Source of the DNA: Phoronis australis
Lineage: Eukaryota; Phoronida; Phoronidae
DNA: 62,000 bases
Reading direction: 5' to 3'
NCBI GenBank assembly: GCA_002633005.1
Contig: NMRA01000319.1
Coordinates: 41,546-103,545, forward strand
Below are positions 48,840-60,694 of this stretch, one piece after another (position 1 is the stretch's first letter; every line of letters begins with the position of its first letter). The translations under genes were made by a program, and so were the position numbers. The notes below the pieces were generated by a model. It saw only the letters and a list, made by a program, of their open reading frames with translations. It was not told the DNA's origin and did not search any database.

Positions 48840-48945
48840 ATGTATCTCCTCGCCCATTTAACAGAACGCCCGTTGAAATACAGTGCTGACCGAAAGTAGC
48901 TTCCTGTCGAACGCGTTTCGGCCTTAGTCAGGCCTCTGGTGATCC
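48840..48945 (-). mobile_element. Penelope-like element terminus (hammerhead-like motif)
   Basis: The minus strand reads aggcctgactaaggccgaaa followed by cgcgttcgac: a short self-pairing ggcc-ggcc stem followed by GAAAC, the arrangement of stem II and core in hammerhead ribozymes at Penelope-like element ends. The upstream core is degenerate (ccagag instead of ctgatga). The downstream sequence (aggaagctactttcggtcag) looks like element body. Confidence 0.45.
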
Positions 48946-49327
48946 CCAACCGGAGTGAGGCCAGGCTTCGCCTAGACGCAGTCTGAACTCAGTTGGGTTG
49001 AGGCTCAACGTAAGACTGGCCTAGGCTAGACCTGGCGAGAGTAGAGTAGATGAGGGCGAAGCTCTCGGACAGCTTCGCAAGATCGGTGGATCTCGCCTTC
49101 TGTCCTTACTGTGGTTGGTTTGGACGTGGATCGAGGGCAGGACCTGGTAGGCTGGTGGTGGTAGAGGTATTGTTCATCTTCTTCTTCTGGAGACGAGACG
49201 CTGGCTGGATGGCAACAGCGTTATTGACATCTTAGGTGTGAAGGTGGCTTGATGGCAACAGCTTAGAGTTTGATTCGCATGGAGCCGGCTTATTAAGTTG
49301 GCAAATGAGCTGTCATGCTACCGATTG

Positions 49328-49648
49328 GTTGTCTTTATACTGCCCCGTCGGGATAGTTTTTCCCTTGTCTTTATACTGCCCCGTCGCCCCTTCGGAGCGC
49401 AGGGCCCGAACCATTAGTGCTCCGGTACATGGTTGTCACGAAATTTCGGTTGTCTTTATTCTGCCCCGTCGCCCCTTCGGAACAGTTACCAGTAGCGCAG
49501 GACCCGAACCCTTGATGCTCCGGTACATGGTTTTCACGAAAGTTCTGTTGTCTTTATACTGCCCCCGGCCGTCGGGACAGTTTTTACCATTTGAGCAGGG
49601 CCAAACCCTTAAGTGCTCCTGGAATAGGCTTGTCACGGAAATGCGACT
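49328..49648. repeat. Tandem repeat, 3 copies of about 84-100 bp plus a partial
   Basis: Units begin ttgtctttatactgccccgt, then contain gccccttcgga, gcaggacccgaaccc, gtgctcc and ttgtcacga. The first unit is a 38-base partial. Richer in G+C than its surroundings. Confidence 0.85.
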
Positions 49649-50046
49649 TAGTGTGGCTTCGCGGAGTGACTGTATTCCTGTCGGAGACAGTCTGGGCCCG
49701 GTCTCTAATCTTTGTACTCGAAACGAACTCGAAACTATTTTGGCAATTTCTCTGCTCCTTTTGTGCGAACTTAAGATAATTGGTTATCAGACTGTGCTCG
49801 GATACATTTATAGTTTATGCATAGGAGTTTCTAGTTCAAGTTTGCCCTTGAAGACCCTTATAGTTCGTGCTACAAACTGCGAGTAAAAACTCGAAATTTC
49901 GAGTTCAAACTCGAACTTATTGCTTTAATATTGGGTTTACAAACTGTGAACTAAGGGCAATAAATTATCTACGTAAGTGTATTCGAGCATAGAATAATAG
50001 ACACTTATCTTGAGTTCGCCCAAAAGTAGAGTAGAAAATGCTAAAC

Positions 50047-50316
50047 CTAATTTCGAGTTCCATTTCGAATAAAAGATTGGAGACCGGCCCGGCATTCCGG
50101 CGAGCTCGTGTAATATGTCAGTTCGGGAATGTCTGGGCTGTCAATTCTCAGCGCCCAGTTTTGTACTCTCTGTAGTCCTTCGGTTGTGGAAGGAGCACAG
50201 GTTGAAATATCGATCGCGTCGTATTCGAATAGGGGTCTGATGAACATTTTGTAGATCAGTAGTAGGCAGTCGCTCCTAGCGCCCCACTCTGTGCCTAGGC
50301 TGGACCTCGGATACAC
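50047..50316 (-). pseudogene. Jockey-like LINE reverse-transcriptase fragment
   Basis: The minus-strand frame contains WGARSDCLLLIYKMFIRPLF then EYDAIDIS and STTEGLQRVQNWALRI. This is the region just after the RT catalytic core in Jockey/I-type LINEs (pattern W-G-x-x-x-x-x-L-L-x-I-Y-K-x-x-I-R-P-x-F-E-Y, then L-Q-x-x-Q-N-x-A-L-R-I). After ALRI the frame loses similarity. 5' and 3' parts are missing. Confidence 0.72.
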
Positions 50317-51507
50317 TGCAGTTATAAGTCATTTAATGTCCGGGGGCTTACTCCTGTATATGCTAGCACTAACAGCTGAACCAGCACTCACGGTTTGATT
50401 TCCTCGAAGGTTCAATTTTTGTCATTGAGGTTGTGCTTTTGTGTCGACTATGTTATTTAATTACATTGAGTGCTAAGATTTTCGGGAGAGGAGTTAAATA
50501 AGACACCGCATTTGACAACGGGGATGCTCGCTAAATTGATGCCAAAATGGTGAAGAAGACACTGCGAGTGGCAAGACTATCGCACCAAACTATTCGCAAT
50601 GGTGAAGGGGGGAAGGGGGAAGACTGCAAGTGGTATGAATGCCTCGTAATTCTCTTCGGAGTTCGTGGTAGTGACTGGAGTATTCCCACAATTTTACAAT
50701 GCTGTAGTCCTACGTGACATCTTTCAGTAGTCCATGGGTCCATTTCTAAATTATGTCCTCGTTTATAGCTTACTGTTTTGTGATCATTGCACATTTTAAC
50801 ACCATATCAAAGTTGTACGCCGGGTTACGCAACAACTGCTTGTCAGATTTTACTGAATAAGTTTCAGTGAAAGGGCCATCAACATGCGACCTCGTTGTGC
50901 TGTTATTTTTAGTTACTCACAATGACGAGGTCCAATTGCCGGTTCAGCACTGAGCCCCGAGGCAATCTTCCCACAAAGGACCTAAGCCAATTAGGCACTG
51001 GTCCATGTAATCTGAAAGAATGTCACCGTCTTGCTCTCCTTAGAGGCTATACTAAACGATTAAGGATTATACCTATAATTTCACGTACGTTGGTCAAAAC
51101 ACAAAACAAACCTGTTTTCGTCAGATGAGAAGCCTTGCCTCACCTCGAAAAAATGCTTCGTTCGTAAATTACCAATAGTTTCGTGCTGGCAATAATAAAA
51201 ATACCATTTCGATGCGGCGAAAAATATTATAGTCGAGGATTTCATGGACTTGTTATAATTAAAGTGCACGTAGAATTGGTCAGTGGAAATGCAGTTTGAG
51301 GGTGGCGTTCACGTGTGCGTGTCCGCGTTACAAAACAGCAATTGCGGTCACAGTTGCTAAAGTCAACATATGAAGAGATTCAAAAGACCGAAAATTACCT
51401 TCCGTCAACTGCCATTATCTATTAAGCATTACGTAAATGGAAGATGTTTACTAACATACCTAAGGCAGTCGTTTTTATGAGGACGTGTGCGTCTACAGTA
51501 GTGTATA

Positions 51508-51742
51508 CAGTGGCAGATCTACGATTTCAGTAAGGGGGGGGTTTAGGATTCGAAAGAATCCGAGTTGCTTAGCGCCGAGGAGAAGGAAGGTCGCGAGAGG
51601 GTTTCCCTCCTCCCGTGTAAGATTTTTTGGGATTTTTAGTAGCTAATTTCGTTTTTCTGGCGATTTTTTTCCAGTTTTTATTTTTGATCCTGTCCTGAGG
51701 GGGGGTTTAAACCCCCTGAAACCCCCTGTAGATCCGTCTCTG
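51508..51742. mobile_element. hAT-like MITE
   Basis: The left end is cagtggcagatctacg; the right end in reverse complement reads cagagacggatctacag. Inside, a G-run near the left and gaccgtt-free C-rich aaccccctgaaaccccctg near the right end pair partly with each other. A gtata word flanks both sides. Confidence 0.6.
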
Positions 51743-53181
51743 GTATACGCTGAATTGTGAGATCAGTGATTCTCAAAATTGTCTAATCTTGTTCATTTTC
51801 CAAAAAACACCTTTTTGAATTTGTCTTGTCCTGCAGTTACATGTACCTGCTAAACAATAATTTATTAACTTCTGTGTGTGTATTGTCTCAATTACCGACA
51901 CTGCTGGTTTATGAAATAAAGTTTAGCAAGAACATATTCATGTAATTTGAAATCATTTTGGGCCGACACAAAAGTCAGGGTGCAAATATAAATACATATT
52001 ATACATAAACACACATATAAAAATAGACTAACTGGGAACGGTTTGGTAGGAGTTCCAAAACTGAAACGTTTTGTCTACATGAATGATTTCACAATCTTGG
52101 CTTCCTGTTCCGGGTCAAATTCAAAAATCAGAAATTCCTGCTCACATATGGCATTTCTTTAACAGCTTTTTCTGAATGATATGTGAAAGAATGTCATGAA
52201 AAGACAAAATAATCAAGGCGTTTCACTGGAAGCTCTATTAAAGTTTAGAAACTGGCTGTCCCGAAAGCTATCAACTGACGCCGACAGCTTTGCACTTTGC
52301 TCTGATTTTCAAGAGAGTCAAGGCTGCCGAAAAAACAAAATGGGAAGTGTAAATTAAAATTTCCGCCCAAAAATCAAGTCGGCGAATTCGCCCTGTTGAA
52401 CAACACTGCATTCAGTTGTATAACTGATCATTTCGCTTAAAAAACTTTTGTACAGAGAGTTGAAGATTTTGTTCGAAGGCATTGCGAGCATTGAAACAAT
52501 GAAAAGTTTAGTATAAATCAAGTCATCTTCACTAATTTTGATTATTTTGTCGTTTCTTGGCACTCTCTGACGTTGCCCGAAAATTGAATACCGTAGGCCA
52601 TGACAGGTATGTGGGCATGCATTGGACAAAGGATAACTTGCATCACGATGTTTCCCGCCGAGTGATTGCTTCGTTATGCGTTAGGTGCTAATACCTCTGT
52701 TATGTGCTGTATAACGCTCACCCGGCTGACCTATATAGCACAGCTAACGGGGAGTTTTCCGGGTAGTAATTTCGCTCAATGAACTGTACAGGCTGTTATT
52801 CTCAGAAAGTATTGGCACTTTTTAATATCGCTAAGTACAGACAGCTCCTTAATAGGTTCATTTTCAAAATTCATTTCACTGCAGACTCCATTCAGTAATA
52901 TTTAAGCTTTGTTTTTTTTTAAGAATGGAAAAACCCGAGGTATTTCAGAGCATCAGCCCTATTTGTTTCAAACAGCTCACGCCAAAATTCCCAGAATATA
53001 AATTCCTTTCTCTGCCACTTACTTAACTTGTTTTACTGCAAGCTCCAGATCATGCGTCATTAAATTTTACAAATACTTTGACGCAGGCCGACTTAGGAAA
53101 CTAGAGTACCGGTGTCACGTAAAATTTCTTCCTCGTGAAATTTCTTCCCACTTCGACCCTGTTGTGCATTTGCGGTATTGA

Positions 53182-53222
53182 GGGGAAGTTATTTTATGCC
53201 TAAGGCATAAAATATCTTCCCC
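53182..53222. repeat. Near-perfect inverted repeat (hairpin)
   Basis: ggggaagttattttatgcc and its mirrored partner ggcataaaatatcttcccc flank a 3-base centre; the 19-base arms have one mismatch. Confidence 0.85.
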
Positions 53223-54436
53223 CGTGAAATTTTTTCCCCAACGAAGACGGCAAAGCACAGCTGTAAAATAAGCCTAAAATTAGAAGTTCACTACGTGTGT
53301 AATAATGTAACGATTTTTTTCACTTGTCATTGTTATTTTAGACATTGATAAATGAATTGTAATTAGATTTACTTCATATATGAGTCGCTGATCCAAAGTG
53401 AGTAGGCCTAGGCTTGGGCACTTACGGCCTCGGTGTCACCATATCACTTTGCGGGTTGATCATGTTTTTCAAAGTGTATTATGAGCTAATATTACTCATG
53501 TTAATAAACCTATCACCCTCTGTCTCGCTCTCGCTCTCTTTTTCTCTACTTTCGGGGAGGAATCCCGTAGCTAGGTAGAGATCGTGCCCCTGACTGCCGT
53601 GGACGGATTTCCCTGCATCGGAGCGTGGAGCCAAATTAGTAAAAACCTCTTTAAAAAAAGTGACATTCTGTAGACTATACTGATACTTATAATTGATTCA
53701 TAAAATTAAAATATTTCTGAGTTTCATTTCCTGGCCGGGGCTTAGCCGACCTGAGGCCCCTCGCGGTGAAGACAACGCTCTTCGTCACTCCCATCTGAGT
53801 GATATTTTTCACTTGTACTGAATTTCCTTCAAGAATATGTCAGAATTACTCGAATAAGTAAAAATACTCGGTTGGGTATATTCCTAGTAAGGGAATATAG
53901 TTTGCTGTAGTACGTAATAAGTTAAAATGCTCGACGAACACCTGTTGTGACCGAAGGCGATGATCCCGGAGAAAATAGGTGTCCTGCGTGGCGTTCCTAC
54001 ATCATCAGGCGCAGCTTTCAGAAAAGTCTTACAAAAATGCCATAATGTTGTTGTACACTAAAAGAAAACACAGAAATTGGAAACCTTGTTTTGTCCAGGA
54101 AATTCAGGTCATAAGATTTGGAACGGGGTAGGAAAGATCCAGTAAGCGAAATTAATTAGCGGGAATCACGAAAGTATTAAAAACTCTGCCTAATCCCGCC
54201 TTTCATGTTTGTTTAAAACGCCCGTCTTCGGCTCAACGCTCACCACCTTATTTTTGACTTTCCTAAAATAATACCAAACCAAATACTAAAAACGACTTTC
54301 CCATCCACTTCTCTGAAACAAAATAGTGCTCTGTAACCCTCAAAATCTTGGAGGAACGTATGAAAACTCCTTTCAGAACCATTTTTATGTTTTACGATAA
54401 GTTAAAACCAAGTTGAGCTTGAGAACTGGCTGAAGG

Positions 54437-54515
54437 TTATAGCAGTGTGCCCTGGAGGGATTTGAACCGACGAAGGAAGCGGACACTTTTCCCACAAGGC
54501 CACACTGTTTCCTTT
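54437..54515 (-). mobile_element. tRNA-derived SINE-like fragment
   Basis: The minus strand has an A-box-like cagtgtggccttgtggg (54491-54507), a B-box cgtcggttcaaatcc (54458-54472) and then cagggcacactgct, the same tail word as the copy at 43111-43222. The ends do not form a tRNA acceptor stem. Confidence 0.6.
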
Positions 54516-54596
54516 AACCGTCGGAGATTTATGAAAACGAAGAAGTCCTAGGCCGAGTTCGTGCAGGGTAAATATTTCGATGTTCAGCTGAACAAC

Positions 54597-55223
54597 TTAC
54601 ATGTACAGCCACGAGTTTGAGGGATGGTTGCCCACGCGACTGTAAGGTAACCACCAAGACGGCAAAACATAACACAGAGACATCCGGTGACACCTGGTGG
54701 TTGGTTTCAAAGCAAAACCTTCACCTAACAGGGCCAAAGCCCATCTGTGAATGAAGTCAGAATAGGTCAGTCTAAAACAAGGACCGATGCGGAGCGTTGA
54801 CGTTAACCCAGCGTGTTCCTCACATAAAGCATAGATACAAGGGATGACCACTGTTTTAACATTTTCAAAAACGGGAACAACGCTGAAACATTTAAAATAC
54901 CCTCTAAGTTGTGTAAGAATGTCAGCATCGTCCTCCTTATTGAGAACGCACGTGTCACCTTTCATCATGATGATTCTCCAGGCACTTTGGAGGATTAGAG
55001 ACGCGGTCAACATCCATCGCAGAGCTTGACCGTCACTAGGTGATACCGCATTAGATGTTCTCTTCTCAACATAAACACTTGCACAGATTCCATGAATATC
55101 CACCAAGAAACATGGCGGACAGTGAGCGTCAACCAGAAAGAATTCACTTGACGGCGAAAGCAGTCGGACCTGTCTCGAAATCATCGCCAGCCATGTACTT
55201 CCCGGAAGAAAGACAAATGCCAA
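54597..55223 (-). CDS. Unrecognised 208-codon open frame
   Basis: This is the longest frame here not made of simple repeat. It runs from ATG 55223 (MAFVFLPGSTW) to a stop at 54597. It contains hydrophobic patches (LRWMLTASLILQSAW, NVKTVVIPCIYALC) but no motif I know. A plus-strand frame starting ATGGCGGACAGTGAG at 55112 overlaps it. Both sit in a stretch with partly repeated words (gatttttcaacaaatttggca-like sequence at 55390 and 55830), so repeat origin is likely. Confidence 0.15.
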   Translation of the reverse strand: MAFVFLPGSTWLAMISRQVRLLSPSSEFFLVDAHCPPCFLVDIHGICASVYVEKRTSNAVSPSDGQALRWMLTASLILQSAWRIIMMKGDTCVLNKEDDADILTQLRGYFKCFSVVPVFENVKTVVIPCIYALCEEHAGLTSTLRIGPCFRLTYSDFIHRWALALLGEGFALKPTTRCHRMSLCYVLPSWWLPYSRVGNHPSNSWLYM

Positions 55224-56610
55224 TTTTAATAAAGACCTTTAGAGTGGTTTGGCCGATAAAGACGTGGACGTCAAAAAACTCGAACAACTAAGTGAACCAT
55301 ACTGGTGACGTAGGCTCCAATAAAAGTCAAATCCATCCAAGAACAGGACGTTGTCTCTTTAAGGGAAACTTGTGAACCTGTTTGCCAAATTTGTTGAAAA
55401 TCTGTTAAGGAACTCCAAAGAAAAAGGTCTGGATAACGTAAAAAACTAAAAATGCCCCCCAAAGAACTTAACAACAGTCAGACTGCATCTCAAAGTCGTC
55501 GCCATCTGTGGTCATGTTCGTAGAAATGTGCTTGCCAAATTTTACAAAATATCCAACAGCATAAGTAATTCCAACTAAGGATGCAAAAAAAGCAAGAATG
55601 CGCCACAGTAGTTTAAGCCGTTCAAAATTATTGCCAGTCACGCTCCTCAGTCCTTGTAGCCGACCCCAAATCGATCCTTAGAGCAGTTTGGCCGACAGAG
55701 AGACGGAAACGGCCAAAAACAGCCTAGTAAAATAAAGATGGTCACTAACTGGCGCACATTACGACAAATCCATCTGAAAACGCGAGAATGTCTCAGATTC
55801 TTCAATAGAGTAACTTTAGCTAAATTTCATGAAAATCTGTCAAGGAATGCCAAAGATCAAGATGAAATCGGCAAAAAACAAAATTGACACTAGGGAGGAG
55901 GGGGGGGGGGGGTGGGCACCCCGTTAGCAGATCCTCTTGCTAAATTTATGACGCCGAAGAATCCTGCAGACACTTTAAGACAAAGAACTGGCTCAAAACT
56001 GTAGAAATGAACATCGGAAAAGGGATGGTGGGGTATACTTCTCCCTAGTAAATGCCTGTATTTGCCAAACATTATGTGAACCCGTTGAGAAACTCTTAAA
56101 CGATTACGCAAAATCTGGAAGACCTCAAAATTTTTAAACGCATTATTCATTGTAACCATGTGGACATGCGGAAGTGCATTTGTAAACGGTGGAGTCACCA
56201 ACGTGGCAAACAATGACGTCGCCATCATCTTATATAGGTATTGTCGAACTTAGAAAACACAAAACAAAAATGCATTTCGGTGGAATAACCGTATTTGCAC
56301 GGACGATACATAAACAGTGTCTGTGTGGATGTAGAATTATATGCCAAGAAACGCCAAACGAAAACGGACTCGCATGACCAGAACCCTTTTTTCGTGTATA
56401 ACGACCTGCTGGTATGAAAGGAAAAAAGACTTGTTTTAACAGATGTGCAGCAATACGAACACACTTGAATCGATCGTGAATCACAGGCATTCTAACATGA
56501 CACACAGCAATTAAACGGCTGTTTCGGATTTCAAAGACATGGTGTGACAAAACGATCGCAGGCAATTCCACGAGAAGAGATAATCGAACATCACGGTCCA
56601 TAGGCACTTA
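55224..56610. repeat. Partly self-similar region, probably old repeat
   Basis: On the minus strand, gacagattttcatgaaattt (about 55825-55845) and aacagattttcaacaaattt (about 55386-55405) each lead into atggatttg and later gtcggccaaactgctctaa or tatcggccaaaccactctaa. This suggests two diverged units of about 400 bp. Several minus-strand frames of 67-125 codons occur (55271, 55890, 56230) but none is recognisable. Confidence 0.4.
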
Positions 56611-57775
56611 TGTGTAAAATCTCAATGCTTCAGTTTGCAACGGCATTGTAAACTTAAGCTGATTGTCACATATTTAAGTCAGATTAGTATACCTTTATTT
56701 CCATCATGTAGCAATACTATTAACAGCATTGTACATATAACAAAATGACGACACCTATAGCAGGTCTTCTGGAAGTTTATGAAACAGGGAAAATTACGCA
56801 GTCCCCTGTTGGTCTTTAGCGTCAATTCGAGGAAAATCAAAGCAAACCTTGGCGGGCCCATTAACACAAGGCTTCAAGTTGGTCAGCGAGTTCAGATTGA
56901 CTGGACAGAGTATACAACGCCATTCTACGGATAAAACAAATTTCTAGCTCAGAGTTATGTCAACGTTCGACTCGGGGTTATGTCAACGTTCGACTCGCGG
57001 TTATGTCAACGTTCCTGACAACATGAGTGTCGCGTAGTTAGTCGGTGGGCCAGATTTTGTAGGGCCTCTAGAAAATGGTTTTTGTGAGTACTTTAGGGGG
57101 GCAATTTTATTTTGGTGTTTTTTAATTCATTTATTAGAGTGTTTTCAAAATCTAAGAAGTTCCCACATATAAAGTTGCACATTTTTGAGAAATTTGAGTT
57201 TGAAGTTACATATTAATCACCAAAGAGCTTAGTAAACTTATATTTGTAAAAACAACAGTTTTGGTGACTTTTTGTAAAACAAGTAATATGGTCCCATCAG
57301 TGCCATTGCATTGAACAATATTACACTCACATTACACGTTTCACTATTGTAAATTAATTGTAAACAGTGAAATTTAAAAAACGTGAAGCGACACCTAGTG
57401 GCAAAAATGCAAACTAAGTCTGAATATTACTAGGAAGTTATTCTGGCATTGTCGGGCAACAAAAATAACACAAAACACTTGAGACTGGGCAAAATTTGTG
57501 CCTCAATGACTAAAACATTGACTAATGGTGTAAAATACAGCTTGTTTGCATAATACACCAGAAATACGTTATAGTACAAAAACAATATAGGTGAATGATC
57601 TCTGTGAATGTGCACAAAGACTGTATGAAAATAATAGATTATTCTGACAGCGTTTATCAAGCAGTATGAGACAAATACATGACAATGATCAAAGTATGTA
57701 CTTTCTATGACTTAATCAACAAATAAAATTAACTTTTTAAAAAAAAAAAACGAAATAACAGGGTTAGAGGTCTAT

Positions 57776-58117
57776 TTAGGCTTGACTTGTCAAAGAACTA
57801 TCCAATGTTATGCAGTCAGTGTTGCTGATGTTACTACAGTTGTCACAGCTGCACATTTCTGTACAGCTTGACCCAGCATTGCAGCACAAACTCAGTTTCC
57901 CAGCACACATGTTCTTTTTGCACTTGCAGCGTTCATCGTTTAGTACTGTCAATGGAGATGCGGGCATTGCCATACATTTTAACTGCAAAGCCCCACTGCC
58001 AAGGAGCCAACTATGGTCGATTAGAGAGGGTACAGCACTGCACACTGGTGACTGGCCTGCAGGCAATGAAGGGTCAAACACTAAGTCCTTGTTTGGAGGC
58101 GGGGAGGATTTGGGCAA
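57776..58117 (-). pseudogene. C-terminal part of transposon protein with CXC-like cysteine motif
   Basis: The frame ends with a cysteine-rich segment: C-K-C-K-K-x-x-C then C-C-N-A-G-x-x-C-x-x-x-C-x-C-x-x-C-x-N, the spacing of a tesmin/TSO1-like CXC zinc motif as found at the end of some transposon proteins. The start at 58117 is only the first ATG left; the upstream part of the ORF is broken. It lies inside the 57038-60212 element. Confidence 0.6.
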
Positions 58118-59559
58118 ACGTTTGATTCAAAATATGTTATAATGGGCTGTGTTAATTAGAGTCAGCAAGTGAATTATTGAACACTAGCCTCAATTCACTT
58201 TTGTATATCTTAGTCGGGCACAAACTACAATAGCTTCAACAACATTTCTTAAGATTGCCTGTCCAAATAACTTATTGCACACCAGCTTTCTGAAGAACAG
58301 CTTCAAAGTCTTGCTTTAGTTTGGAAAGGCAAATGACATATTCATGTGTTAGAAACTTTGATTCAATGAACTCCAAACAAAACTGTAGAAAAACATCTCT
58401 GAAAACTGTGGATTCGTCACTCTTCACAGTCATTGTCTTTTTTATAGCATGATGATCTGTGGTACTTGGCTTCTAAGACACAAGGTCTTTATCTTTATCT
58501 TTGAATTTCATTTGCGTATTCAGGGCTCTGGACTGAGCTGTTGCTTGCGATACAAGTCCAACTGAAAAAACCCCGAACTGTTAACACTAATTTAATATTC
58601 AACTATGAGTGAGTTGGCATGCAACTTTTTCAGATGGACTTATCAGGAACTGATCCACCACCAGCCAAACAAATTTACATGCCACGTGATCTGTCGCCTA
58701 AAAATGTTGATTGTCTAAAAATTAAATTAATTGATGCAACTGAAAATAAATCAGCTGATATACCAGTGCAGTGATTGGAATTTAATTTTTTAAATCAGAT
58801 GCTCAATCGATTTACACTTAAGGTAATCGACCTTTGACGAAAATGGACAGTGGCTTCCACTGTCGGCTAAAATTACGACGGCGACGATGGCCACTTAGGC
58901 ATTTTAATTTAATTATCATTGCAGCTACCTAAGTTATTAATGTTTACAAGAAATTGAGAAGAGGTTCCCCCTATCCCAGGACTATGGCAGGGGATGACGG
59001 CCACTTGGGCATGTGGTTTGCAACCATCTACTCTATTTAACCTTCTCAAAAATTTTTTACTTAAAGTGCTTTAAAATCACACCCACAGTATAACGCCATA
59101 TGATTATCCCTGAGCGCAAGCAGTGTCGATGTGGCAATTGAACAATGGCGTGTTCGAAAAACAGGAGTATTTGTTTAAACTGGGAACAAATGAAAACAAT
59201 AACGACTTCCTCAGAAGCATCTCTCTATGCAGTACTTCTAAACTTATAGGAGCATAATTTGCCGAAAAAACATCCGGCATATGGAGTACCTATGGTATGA
59301 CCATCGTCTCTACTGAGTCAGCGGTATTGTCTAAGGCCTAGGGCTAGGCAGCCAATGGGCTGAACAAGTTAAAAAAACAACTGGTAATAATACTGAAACA
59401 CACATGGAAAATACCAAGATGTACCTTTCAAAGACACGTACCTGTTTTTGAAAGCTATACTTCTTTCTCTTTCTTGAAATATAGTCCACAATATACTTTT
59501 CCTGCTAACAAATGATGCACTCATGTTTCAGAATGTTCCTATCTTGAACAGGTTAATTG

Positions 59560-59953
59560 GGTGATTCAGATTTTGGAAGTATTATTGATTTTCTTGGGAA
59601 ATCTTGGATAACATCTGTATCACTTTCAGCAACTTCAGCTTTAGTACTTCTGCTGGTGCCTTGAAACGTTGCTATGCCGTTCTATGTCTTTTCAATTTTT
59701 TGGTCTGACACTTGGTCTTCTAGTCTACAGCACTCAGCAGTATACTGTGTAGGCTATACCAGGACATCCAGCTGTTTTCTGCACAAACGTTTATGACACC
59801 TCTTCTTTTTGATCTGCTGATCTACAGAGTTCCACAGTCCATCAGCTTTCGTCAGGAAGCTTTCCTAAGCTTCTTTAGGCTCTAACATCACAATTTTGTG
59901 CTGTTTGATAAACCTTGAATTATACAGACATCACACTCCATGGGAGCAGCCAT
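59560..59953 (-). pseudogene. N-terminal part of the same transposon protein, decayed
   Basis: From ATG 59953 the minus strand reads MAAPMECDVCIIQ, then a frameshift, then FIKQHKIVMLEPKEA, LTKADGLWNSVDQQIKKRR, CHKRLCRKQL and later AEVAESDTDVIQDFPRKS, with several stops. C-x-x-C and H/C-rich spacing suggests a zinc-binding N-terminus. Not functional. Confidence 0.5.
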
Positions 59954-60212
59954 ATTGAAGTAACTAAGCACAACAATACGATCTGGCTCTCTGATTGGTC
60001 AATTCAATAGAAAAGCGCCACCGAGTGGCAGGACTGTGCATCATATTTTGTGCAACAAAAACACCTTTTTTTAAAAAAATGTCCAAGTGTAGACGTGGGA
60101 ACTTTTTGGAATTTGATTTATAGGTATATTATCTAGCCACATAGAAAAAACTAGGTTGCCCCCCCAAAGTACTCACAAGGACGAACGCTATGAGATCTGG
60201 CCCACCGACTAA

Positions 60213-60694
60213 GTTTTATTGTTGCAGCTGTGTTCTATGTTTGGTCTAAATGTCATGGCTTCGTGCTGGGGGAAATCTACCCGGGGTAGCTATTGCGTGT
60301 ACGCTTGGAGTGTACGTAGGCAATCTTATCATTTATGTGTGCGATGTGTTCGTTCAGTGCGGGTCTCTCGACAACACGTCCTAGACACATAGTATTAAGC
60401 CAAGTCTCTTAATTGAAATGTAATTAACATTAAATTTCGTTCTACTTGTTTTTTGTATGTTTTGCGTATGTGCGATGTCTCCGATGTTTGTTATTATAGT
60501 CTCATTATCAAAAATATTGGGAGCCTTACCACCAGGATCAGTTTTCATGTTTTCTATCCTGTGTTGCATAATTCACATTGATATTGTACTCCGTGATATC
60601 TAAGATTTGATTGTGGATGTGCTTGTATTGTTTTTTTTTTCTGTTTTGTGTGTCTGTGGTGTGAATAGGTTTTCGGTTGATAGTATAACTTTAA
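60213..60694 (+). other. Possible 5' UTR of the LINE
   Basis: AT/T-rich non-coding stretch between the DNA transposon end and the LINE start. The true 5' end of the LINE cannot be seen. Confidence 0.3.

Larger units (their letters stand above)
50320..54430. other. Region without a recognised gene
   Basis: It holds a hAT-like MITE (51508-51742) and a hairpin (53182-53222). The remaining open frames are short and unconvincing. Confidence 0.5.
57038..60212 (-). mobile_element. DNA transposon relic with long inverted ends and a cysteine-rich ORF
   Basis: The left end ttagtcggtgggccagat (57038 on) and the right end in reverse complement (from 60212) agree in blocks for about 150 bases: ttagtcggtgggccagat, ttgtgagtacttt, gggggggcaa and agttcccac. 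The 3.2-kb interior encodes on the minus strand a decayed protein whose start (59953) and end (57776) are readable. The superfamily is not recognised. Confidence 0.72.

Noticed and set aside
49305-49886. 193-codon plus-strand frame
   Set aside because: Mostly translation of the tandem repeat at 49328-49648.
54437-54515. Functional tRNA gene
   Set aside because: A- and B-box words are present, but the acceptor stem does not pair and the anticodon arm is poor; a SINE relic fits better.
55112-55291. Plus-strand frame starting MADSERQPERIH
   Set aside because: Protein-like start, but it overlaps the opposite 208-codon frame and repeat words, with no splice or homology support.
55487-55690. Minus-strand peptide with a hydrophobic helix (ERLKLLWRILAFFASLVGI), reminiscent of the first helix of DEG/ENaC channels
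   Set aside because: It sits in a self-similar, probably repeated region, ends in a stop just after the helix, and no channel ectodomain follows nearby.
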